Assembly (NCBI GenBank): GCA_007120555.1
Contig: SKNL01000215.1
Span: 1 to 5,089 of the forward strand
From: Balneolales bacterium
Lineage (GTDB): Bacteria > Bacteroidota > Rhodothermia > Balneolales > Natronogracilivirgulaceae
Direction: 5' to 3'
Length of the DNA stretch: 5,089 nucleotides
Of the stretch, positions 1 through 5,089 are shown piece by piece. The position numbers were made by a program, and so were the translations under genes. Below the pieces are notes generated by a model, which did no database searches, had not been told where the DNA came from, and was given only the letters and a program-made list of their open reading frames with translations. Position 1 is the stretch's first letter; each line of letters opens with the position of its first letter.

Positions 1-627
1 CGTCCAACCGATTCCGACTGGCAGAGAAACGTCGCCAATGCCATGATCGCCATTTCCGAGCCGTACGACGGAGAAGTGTTTGGCAGCATCCGCATCCAGC
101 CGGAAGAGCTCAGGGTGGAAGTGGATGACAATTTCAATTTCATCGTCCAGGGCTACGACCTCTGGAACGACCCCCTGGAAATTCCGCAGGGCGAGGTCAG
201 CTGGGAAGTTGGCGGCGGACTCGATGCCAGTTATGGCCGCGGAGGTTTCCTGGCACACGGCCTCAGCGAGGGCTATGTGGTGGCGCACTACGAAGATGCC
301 ACGGATACAGCCCGGGTGGCCATCGTGGAAGATGTTTCGGTGGATGATAGCAGCGAGCTTCCGGCACACTATCATCTGGCCCAGAACTACCCGAATCCGT
401 TCAACCCGGACACCCGCATCCGTTTTGAACTTCCGGAACAGGCGCACGTGCGGCTCACGGTGTATGATATCCTGGGCCGGCCGGTCCAGACACTGGTCAG
501 CGAAGAGCGCCAGCCGGGGGTCCACACCGTCTCCTTCGACGCATCCGGATTTGCATCGGGCACGTACATCTATGAACTCACCGCCGGCCCGTATGTACAG
601 CGAAAAAAGATGATGCTGCTGAAGTAA
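1..627 (+). CDS. Secreted protein with Ig-like module and T9SS type A C-terminal sorting domain (5' end missing)
   Basis: The reading frame is open from the first base, so only the last 208 residues are visible; a methionine at base 43 is internal and there is no reason to start there. Residues about 30-112 alternate short beta-strand-like segments (IRIQPEELRVEVDDNF, GEVSWEV, GYVVAHYED, ARVAIVED), like a bacterial Ig-like (Big) module. Residues about 121-208 are a classic T9SS type A domain: the LAQNYPNPFNPDTRIRF motif, then VRLTVYDILGRPVQTL, ASGTYIYEL and a basic QRKKMMLLK end. In known systems this domain takes the protein across the outer membrane and is removed by the sortase PorU, leaving the cargo released or attached to the surface. 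The catalytic or binding part lies upstream of the window, so the substrate is unknown. The gene is separated from nusB by 54 bases and is probably a functionally unrelated neighbour. Confidence 0.93.
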   Translation, partial: RPTDSDWQRNVANAMIAISEPYDGEVFGSIRIQPEELRVEVDDNFNFIVQGYDLWNDPLEIPQGEVSWEVGGGLDASYGRGGFLAHGLSEGYVVAHYEDATDTARVAIVEDVSVDDSSELPAHYHLAQNYPNPFNPDTRIRFELPEQAHVRLTVYDILGRPVQTLVSEERQPGVHTVSFDASGFASGTYIYELTAGPYVQRKKMMLLK

Positions 628-681
628 AAAAATGCTTATCTTGTGAGGTTTTAACATTACAGCAGTATTACTGATTTCCTT
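628..681 (+). promoter_or_regulatory. nusB: Gap before nusB, possible weak promoter
   Basis: This 54-base gap is AT-rich compared with the flanking genes. It holds TTGTGA (641-646) and TATTAC (666-671), which resemble -35 and -10 elements but are 19 bases apart, a poor spacing. A short inverted repeat, CAGTA-T-TACTG (663-673), overlaps the possible -10 element. There is no stem followed by a T tract, so I see no intrinsic terminator for the upstream gene. No Shine-Dalgarno sequence precedes the nusB ATG. A promoter is plausible because the functional theme changes here, but the match is weak. Confidence 0.22.
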
Positions 682-1275
682 ATGTCCAACAGACGTAAAA
701 TCCGGGAGACCGTCATGCAGGCGATATATGCCCTCACTGTCGGCAATCTTTCCCTGGAACATGTTCTTGATACCATAATAAAACCTGAATTCCGTGAGGA
801 TGCATTCGGACGTGATTTTGCCGAACGCCTGTTTCTGCGCACCTCAGACAACCGGGAGCGAACAGACCAGATCATCAGGGATCACATTGCCAATTGGGAG
901 ATTGAACGTCTGGCCACGGTGGACCGTATCATCCTCCAGATGGCCATTACCGAGATACTCACTTTTGAGGACATCCCGACCAAGGTGAGCATCAATGAAG
1001 CCATCGAGATCGCCAAGAAATACTCCACGGCACGATCCGGGCCCTTCGTGAACGGGATTCTGGATGCCGTTGTACTCTCGCTCCAGAACGAGGGATTACT
1101 GAAGAAGGAAGGAAGGGGACTTGTGGACCTCCCCGCCCGCAAAAAGAAATCCGGGGTCAATGAAGACGAGGGCGCAGCCAGTGATGATGAAATCACGGCC
1201 GGTCCGGAACGCGATCCTGAGAAGCCGCTGAAAAAACCCCGGATCAAGCGTCCGCCGAGTAAAAAGAAACCTTAG
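682..1275 (+). CDS. nusB: Transcription antitermination factor NusB with extended charged C-terminus
   Basis: NusB is a small all-helical RNA-binding protein. With NusE (ribosomal protein S10) it binds boxA RNA and helps RNA polymerase read through rRNA operons. The start MSNRRKIRETVMQAIYAL matches the usual basic N-terminal helix (R-x-x-A/V-x-Q-A-L/I-Y). Further conserved blocks are WEIERLATVDRIILQMAITEIL, then VSINEAIEIAKKYS (residues 102-115) and FVNGILDAV (122-130), the family's signature end of the fold. The ATG at 682 places the basic helix at the expected N-terminus. The protein is 197 residues, against about 139 in E. coli. The excess is mainly a tail from about residue 151 to the end that begins PARKKKS, has an acidic middle and finishes with a lysine, arginine and proline-rich stretch. 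The tail is probably disordered. The downstream phosphatase gene begins 14 bases after the stop, suggesting co-transcription. Confidence 0.95.
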   Translation: MSNRRKIRETVMQAIYALTVGNLSLEHVLDTIIKPEFREDAFGRDFAERLFLRTSDNRERTDQIIRDHIANWEIERLATVDRIILQMAITEILTFEDIPTKVSINEAIEIAKKYSTARSGPFVNGILDAVVLSLQNEGLLKKEGRGLVDLPARKKKSGVNEDEGAASDDEITAGPERDPEKPLKKPRIKRPPSKKKP

Positions 1276-1289
1276 AATTTCCCTGCCGA

Positions 1290-1976
1290 TTGGATAACAG
1301 CAACAGAGAAAACAGGACTGACAACAGCAAATACATTGCTATCGGCGATATTCATGGCTGTGCCGAATCACTGAAGGCACTTCTTGTGAAAATCCACCCC
1401 TATCGCGATCGGATACATGTGTTCATTGGCGACTACATCGATCGCGGTCCAGACTCCCGTGGGGTTGTGGATGCCGTCATGGAATTCGCCCGGGGCCACA
1501 ACTGCATTTTCCTGCGTGGCAACCATGAAAGCATGCTGTCGGATGCGATCCAGACCGGTGAGCGCACGTTCTGGATGATCAATGGCGGACTTGAGACGCT
1601 GGAATCATATCAGGTCAATGATCCGGTGCAGATCCCCGATGACCACAGACAATTCCTTACGGAAGGCCGGCTGTGGTTCGAAACGCCTGACTATCTGTTC
1701 ATCCATGCCGGACTTGATCCGGATCGCAGCGTCAAGGAGCAGCTCGACTCGCCTGACGTTGCGCACACGGCACTCTGGGAACGCAGCCACGTTCACCAGC
1801 CCGTAGTGTGGGAAAAGCCGGTAATTTTCGGACATACCCCCGTCAGGGAACCGCTGATAGAAGATCGGAAAATGGCTATCGATACCGGATGCGTCTTTAC
1901 CGGCCGCGGTTACGGAAAGCTGAGTGCCCTGCTCCTGCCGGAAAAAAAAGTTGTCAGCCAAACATGTCTGGATTGA
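1290..1976 (+). CDS. PPP-family metallophosphatase (Ser/Thr protein phosphatase-like)
   Basis: This is a 228-residue calcineurin-like phosphoesterase carrying the full PPP metal-binding signature: GDIHG (residues 19-23), GDYIDRGPDS (47-56), GNHE (77-80), HAGL (139-142) and GHTP (181-184), followed by IDTGC (197-201). These residues form the di-metal centre and phosphate-binding site in lambda phosphatase, PrpE, PrpA/B and ApaH. The size and motif order suit a cytoplasmic bacterial PPP phosphatase acting on phosphoproteins or on dinucleoside polyphosphates; the sequence does not decide which. No signal peptide or membrane segment is seen in this frame. The start is a TTG at 1290: no ATG lies between it and the first catalytic motif, and the next in-frame ATG (residue 64) would remove two motifs. 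There is no clear ribosome binding site. An A8 run (1942-1949) lies nine codons before the stop (see findings). Confidence 0.9.
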   Translation: MDNSNRENRTDNSKYIAIGDIHGCAESLKALLVKIHPYRDRIHVFIGDYIDRGPDSRGVVDAVMEFARGHNCIFLRGNHESMLSDAIQTGERTFWMINGGLETLESYQVNDPVQIPDDHRQFLTEGRLWFETPDYLFIHAGLDPDRSVKEQLDSPDVAHTALWERSHVHQPVVWEKPVIFGHTPVREPLIEDRKMAIDTGCVFTGRGYGKLSALLLPEKKVVSQTCLD

Positions 1977-2033
1977 AAGTAGTTGGATTGTTGGTGGTTG
2001 GATCCGCAATGCCTGTCTCCGGATTGAAATTTG
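1968..2033. repeat. Short degenerate repeats built on TGGATTG
   Basis: GGAT cores occur at 1970, 1985 and 2000, exactly 15 bases apart, then again at 2021. The 15-base units read CTGGATTGAAAGTAG, TTGGATTGTTGGTGG and TTGGATCCGCAATGC. The first and last copies lie in a longer near-match: TGTCTGGATTGAAA (1965-1978) and TGTCTCCGGATTGAAA (2014-2029), which differ only by two extra C bases. The block spans the phosphatase stop codon and most of the gap before ychF. It may be a decayed local duplication; no function can be assigned. Confidence 0.4.
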
Positions 2034-2052
2034 CCTGCAGTTTGTTTTTAAA
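2024..2052 (+). promoter_or_regulatory. ychF: Possible promoter of ychF
   Basis: TTGAAA (2024-2029) matches the sigma-70 -35 consensus at five of six positions. It is followed after 17 bases by TTTAAA (2047-2052), which matches the -10 consensus at four of six. Transcription would begin near 2059, leaving a short leader of about 17 bases before the ychF ATG at 2076. The leader end is A-rich (ACGAAAAACC) and lacks a Shine-Dalgarno sequence. FCB-group primary sigma factors often prefer a different consensus (TTTG and TAnnTTTG), which is not found here at good spacing, so this is tentative. Confidence 0.28.
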
Positions 2053-2075
2053 AGCATAAGATTACACGAAAAACC

Positions 2076-3176
2076 ATGAGCCTACAATGCGGAATTGTGG
2101 GATTGCCCAACGTGGGCAAGTCCAGTCTCTTCAACGCCCTCAGCAATGCCGGCGCCGAAGCGGCGAATTTTCCTTTTTGCACCATCGATCCCAACGTGGG
2201 TATCGTTCCGGTGCCGGATGCGCGGCTCGACCGCCTTGCCGAGTTGGTCAAGCCACAAAAAGTTACCCCTACCAGCATTGAATTTGTTGACATAGCCGGA
2301 CTGGTCAAGGGAGCATCGGAAGGCAAGGGCAAGGGGAACGCCTTCCTCTCGCATATCCGGCTGGTGGACCTGATCATCCACGTGGTACGCTGTTTTGAGG
2401 ATGATGACGTGGTCCACGTGGAAGGAAACATCAATCCCATACGCGATATCGGCACCATCGATACCGAATTGCTGTTCAAAGACCTGGAAACCTTGGAACG
2501 CAGAGAAGAACGCGTCAGAAAAATGGCCAAATCCGGTGACAAGACCCTGATGAACCAACTGCATATGCTGACCGGGCTTCGCAATCACATTGAACAGGGA
2601 AAATCCGTGCGTTCCTGCAAGGACTGGGATCCGTCACATCCGGCATTCAGCGAGCTTTTCATGCTCACAGCTAAAAAAGTGCTCTATCTGTGCAACGTTG
2701 ATGAGTCAGATCTGCCTGATGCCGAAGGGAATCCGCATGTCATGGCCGTTCGGAACCACGCCCGGGAAGAGGGAGCCGAGGCTGTCGTGGCCTGTGCCAA
2801 AATCGAAGCTGAGATTGCAGAACTCAACAATGAGGAAAAACGGGAGTTCCTGGACTCGGTGGGCCTTCGTGAATCCGGCCTCAACCGGCTCATATCAGCG
2901 GCCTACCGGGAGCTCGGGCTCATCACCTTCTTTACCGTTGGTCCTAAAGAGGCACGCGCATGGACAGTCCGCGAGGGAACCAAGGCCCCGCAGGCTGCCG
3001 GCACCATCCATACCGATTTTGAACGGGGCTTCATCCGGGCGGAAACCATATCCTTCGAGGACTTTGACCGGCTTGGATCGGAGGCGGCGGCCAGGGAAGC
3101 CGGCAAAATGCGCTCCGAGGGACGCGGCTATACGGTCAAGGATGGCGATATCATGCTGTTCCGCTTTAACGTATGA
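2076..3176 (+). CDS. ychF: Redox/ribosome-associated NTPase YchF (OLA1 family)
   Basis: This 366-residue protein aligns end to end with bacterial YchF (about 363 residues). It has a P-loop GLPNVGKSS (residues 9-17), switch region NFPFCTIDPNVG (31-42), a Walker B/G3 motif DIAGL (72-76), and NVDE (207-210) in the G4 position. NxxE in place of NKxD is the family hallmark and explains why YchF/OLA1 proteins prefer ATP to GTP. Leucine after DIAG replaces the catalytic glutamine of Ras, as in the HAS group of NTPases. A charged helical segment follows at about 125-200. The C-terminal TGS domain is at about 280-366, with APQAAGTIHTDFERGFIRAE and the terminal MLFRFNV. YchF binds ribosomes and is linked to stress and translation-start control in E. 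coli. It lies 99 bases after the phosphatase gene and 163 bases before thrS, so it may be a separate transcript. Confidence 0.97.
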   Translation: MSLQCGIVGLPNVGKSSLFNALSNAGAEAANFPFCTIDPNVGIVPVPDARLDRLAELVKPQKVTPTSIEFVDIAGLVKGASEGKGKGNAFLSHIRLVDLIIHVVRCFEDDDVVHVEGNINPIRDIGTIDTELLFKDLETLERREERVRKMAKSGDKTLMNQLHMLTGLRNHIEQGKSVRSCKDWDPSHPAFSELFMLTAKKVLYLCNVDESDLPDAEGNPHVMAVRNHAREEGAEAVVACAKIEAEIAELNNEEKREFLDSVGLRESGLNRLISAAYRELGLITFFTVGPKEARAWTVREGTKAPQAAGTIHTDFERGFIRAETISFEDFDRLGSEAAAREAGKMRSEGRGYTVKDGDIMLFRFNV

Positions 3177-3225
3177 TGCCCGTAACAGTCGACATCGCAC
3201 GCTCCGGGGGGATTCCGGGCACAAA

Positions 3226-3271
3226 CCGGATACGCATATCCGGCCAATTCCGTTACCTTCCGGATATTCGT
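3226..3271 (+). promoter_or_regulatory. thrS: Two overlapping, mutually exclusive hairpins in the ychF-thrS gap
   Basis: Hairpin A is CCGGATA (3226-3232) paired with TATCCGG (3237-3243) around a CGCA loop, a perfect 7-bp stem. Hairpin B uses the same middle arm: ACGCATATCCGG (3232-3243) pairs with CCGGATATTCGT (3260-3271), giving 11 of 12 pairs around a 16-base loop. Only one can form at a time. Neither is followed by a run of T, so neither looks like a standard intrinsic terminator. Options are a leader-RNA switch or ThrRS-binding operator for thrS, a 3'-end stabilising structure for ychF mRNA, or a DNA operator site. The pairing is read directly from sequence; the role is inference. Confidence 0.4.
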
Positions 3272-3299
3272 TGCATCAAACCGTATATTATTACGATTT
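3271..3299 (+). promoter_or_regulatory. thrS: AT-rich promoter-like patch upstream of thrS
   Basis: This is the most AT-rich part of the gap. It contains TATATT (3284-3289) overlapping TATTAT (3286-3291) within the near-palindrome CGTATATTATTACG (3282-3295). A different reading uses TTG (3271-3273) and TACGATTT (3292-3299) with 18 bases between, loosely like the Bacteroidota TTTG/TAnnTTTG promoter. No good -35 hexamer sits at standard spacing from the TATATT or TATTAT elements. A start of transcription here would exclude the upstream hairpins from the thrS mRNA. Confidence 0.25.
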
Positions 3300-3339
3300 T
3301 CCACTTTCCAATGGCTACCGATAAACGCTAACCGAATAC

Positions 3340-5089
3340 ATGTCAGACCAGAACAACGACCAGAAACTCTCATTCACCTTTCCAGATGGAAGCCGGAAAA
3401 CGTTCGATCGCGGAGTCACCGGACACGAAATCGCACAGTCCATCTCCGGACGACTGGCCCGTGAAGCCCTGAGCATCACATTGGACAATACCGTTCTGGA
3501 TCTGCACCGGCCGCTCACTTCCGGTGGCAATATCACCATCAACACCTGGGACGATGAAGACGGAAGAATGGCGTTCTGGCACTCCTCCGCTCACGTGATG
3601 GCCGAAGCCGTAGAGGCCCTCTACCCGGGCGTCAAGCTGGGCATCGGCCCTCCTATTGAGCAGGGGTTCTACTACGACATCGATTTCGGTGACCGTACGA
3701 TCAGCTCAGAAGACCTTCCGGCCATTGAGAAGAAAATGCAGGAGCTGGCGCGTCAGAAAAACCGGTTCGAGCGTTTCGAAATCCCCAAGGACGAGGCCAT
3801 AGATCATTACAAGAAAAAAAGTGATCCCTACAAGCTGGATCTGCTGGAAGGGCTGGATGACGGCACCATCAGTTTCTACAAACAGGGCAATTTCACCGAC
3901 CTTTGCCGGGGCCCGCACATACCGGATACCGGTGCCATCAAGGCCGTCAAGTTGCTGAATACCGCCGGCGCCTACTGGCGCGGCGATGTCAAAAGCAAAC
4001 AGCTCACACGGATCTACGGTATCAGCTTCCCCAAAAAAAACATGCTGGATGCTTTCCTTCATCAGATGGAAGAAGCCAAAAAACGGGATCACAAAAAGCT
4101 CGGCCCGCAACTCGGCATCTATATGATCGACCGCATGGTGGGCAGCGGACTGCCCATGTGGCTGCCGAAGGGCACCATCCTCCGGCGGACCCTCGAAGCG
4201 TTCCTGCGGGAAGAGCAGCTGCGCCGCGGTTATCAGGAAGTAATCACCCCCCACATCGGAAACCTCGAACTCTACCGCACCTCCGGTCACTACCCCTACT
4301 ACAAGGATTCGCAGTTCGCGCCCATGCAGGTGGATGATGAAGGATACCTGCTCAAACCCATGAACTGCCCGCATCACCATCGCATCTATGACAACGAGAT
4401 GCACAGCTATCGCGACCTGCCCGTGCGGCTTGCGGAATTCGGAACCGTCTATCGCTATGAACAGTCCGGCGAACTCACCGGGCTGTCCCGGGTACGCGGT
4501 TTCACCCAGGACGATGCGCATATCTACTGCACGAACGACCAACTCAAGGATGAGATCATCAACTGTATCGATCTCACGCAGTTTGTATTCTCTACGTTCG
4601 ATATGCCCGTCGACATCCGCCTCTCCTTCCGCGACGATGATGACCAGAAATTTGGCGGTGAGCGGGACCTGTGGGACCGCGCCCAAAAGGAAATCAAGGA
4701 GGCAGCGGATGAAATGGGGCTGAAATACCGGATTGACGAAGGGGAAGCCAGCTTCTACGGCCCAAAGATCGATTTCATTATCCAGGATGCCCTCGGCAGG
4801 AAGTGGCAGCTTGGAACAGTGCAGGTGGACTATGTCATGCCCGAGCGATTCGATCTTACCTATGTGGGCCCCGACAACCAGAAACACCGGCCCGTCATCA
4901 TCCACAGGGCGCCCTTCGGTTCCATGGAGCGGTTCACCAGTATCCTGATCGAGCATTTTGCGGGAAACTTCCCGGTCTGGCTGAGTCCACAGCAAGCAAT
5001 AATCATACCGGTCTCCGATCAGTTCAATGATTTTGCCGAGTCATACCGGAAACAGCTCGCCGATGCCGGAATCCGGGTATCCGTCGATA
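3340..5089 (+). CDS. thrS: Threonyl-tRNA synthetase (3' end missing)
   Basis: ThrRS joins threonine to tRNA-Thr using ATP and hydrolyses mischarged Ser-tRNA-Thr. The 583 visible residues show the full domain order. The TGS domain is at about 9-70 (KLSFTFPDGSRKTFDRGVTG). The editing domain follows, with HSSAH (81-85) and CRGPH (189-193) carrying the HxxxH and CxxxH site. The class II catalytic core has motif 1 near 278-307, motif 2 at 363-394 and motif 3 at HRAPFGSMERF (522-532). The three zinc ligands that select threonine are present: C343 in MNCPHH, H394 in DDAH and H522. The anticodon-binding domain begins near FPVWLSPQQA (544) and is cut by the window edge; about 60 residues should be missing compared with the 642-residue E. 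coli enzyme. The ATG at 3340 directly precedes the TGS domain; no Shine-Dalgarno sequence is seen. In many bacteria infC, rpmI and rplT follow thrS, but that lies outside the window. Confidence 0.97.
   Translation, partial: MSDQNNDQKLSFTFPDGSRKTFDRGVTGHEIAQSISGRLAREALSITLDNTVLDLHRPLTSGGNITINTWDDEDGRMAFWHSSAHVMAEAVEALYPGVKLGIGPPIEQGFYYDIDFGDRTISSEDLPAIEKKMQELARQKNRFERFEIPKDEAIDHYKKKSDPYKLDLLEGLDDGTISFYKQGNFTDLCRGPHIPDTGAIKAVKLLNTAGAYWRGDVKSKQLTRIYGISFPKKNMLDAFLHQMEEAKKRDHKKLGPQLGIYMIDRMVGSGLPMWLPKGTILRRTLEAFLREEQLRRGYQEVITPHIGNLELYRTSGHYPYYKDSQFAPMQVDDEGYLLKPMNCPHHHRIYDNEMHSYRDLPVRLAEFGTVYRYEQSGELTGLSRVRGFTQDDAHIYCTNDQLKDEIINCIDLTQFVFSTFDMPVDIRLSFRDDDDQKFGGERDLWDRAQKEIKEAADEMGLKYRIDEGEASFYGPKIDFIIQDALGRKWQLGTVQVDYVMPERFDLTYVGPDNQKHRPVIIHRAPFGSMERFTSILIEHFAGNFPVWLSPQQAIIIPVSDQFNDFAESYRKQLADAGIRVSVD

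Noticed and set aside
2035..2052. Possible intrinsic terminator (CTGCAG followed by TTTGTTTTTA)
   Set aside because: The T-rich stretch is real, but there is no adequate stem before it; CTGCAG is only a 6-base self-complementary site with no loop.
2048..2588. Two - strand open frames opposite the ychF 5' half
   Set aside because: Both mirror the codon pattern of ychF and show no family motif.
3226..3243. Intrinsic terminator for ychF
   Set aside because: The 7-bp stem is perfect but is followed by CCAATTCCG and not by a T tract, so it was kept only as an unexplained structured element.
2590..3324. A 244-codon + strand frame overlapping the ychF 3' half and the following gap
   Set aside because: It overlaps the conserved YchF frame, and its translation is low in recognisable structure and rich in Arg, Ser and Pro, as expected of an out-of-frame shadow.
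3177..3339. T-box riboswitch upstream of thrS
   Set aside because: The gap is short, I find no convincing T-box antiterminator motif or specifier-loop layout, and T-boxes are essentially a Gram-positive feature.
4033..4040. A8 run in thrS as a frameshift site
   Set aside because: The ThrRS frame is continuous and conserved on both sides (FPKKNMLDAF), so there is no evidence that a shift is used or needed.
3706..4995. A 429-codon open frame on the - strand, opposite thrS
   Set aside because: It lies wholly inside thrS, whose domains and catalytic residues are unmistakable. Long antisense frames are common opposite GC-biased genes, and the translation shows no recognisable domain.

Overview
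The window is a chromosomal, gene-dense stretch with every recognisable gene on the + strand. In order they are the 3' end of a secreted protein with a type IX secretion (T9SS) sorting domain, nusB, a PPP-type metallophosphatase gene, ychF (engD), and thrS, which runs off the right edge. No rRNA, tRNA, CRISPR array, insertion sequence, phage gene or defence gene is visible.

The organism is most likely a member of the FCB group (Bacteroidota, Balneolota, Rhodothermota, Ignavibacteriota and relatives). The strongest evidence is the C-terminal 'QNYPNPFNP' T9SS domain of the first gene, since that export system is essentially confined to this group. None of the four visible start codons has a convincing Shine-Dalgarno sequence, and their leaders are often A-rich, which is also typical of the group. 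The base composition is moderately GC-rich with GC-ending codons preferred. That fits a Balneolota or Rhodothermota-like lineage better than low-GC Bacteroidia, but this finer placement is inference.

Layout: 1-627 is the end of a surface or secreted protein (Ig-like module, then sorting domain). Positions 628-681 are a short gap. Positions 682-1275 are nusB, with an unusual charged and lysine-rich tail. A 14-base gap separates it from the phosphatase gene (1290-1976, TTG start), so the two probably share a transcript. A 99-base gap (1977-2075) contains short imperfect 15-base repeats and a possible promoter. ychF occupies 2076-3176. A 163-base gap (3177-3339) contains the most structured non-coding sequence in the window, two mutually exclusive hairpins followed by an AT-rich promoter-like patch. 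thrS runs from 3340 to beyond 5089.

Functionally this is an information-processing neighbourhood: transcription antitermination (NusB), a ribosome-associated NTPase (YchF) and tRNA-Thr charging (ThrRS), with a signalling-type phosphatase among them. I see no clearly new biological system. The items most worth a second look are the inverted-repeat leader of thrS, and an A8 run near the 3' end of the phosphatase gene that would open a hydrophobic -1-frame extension.
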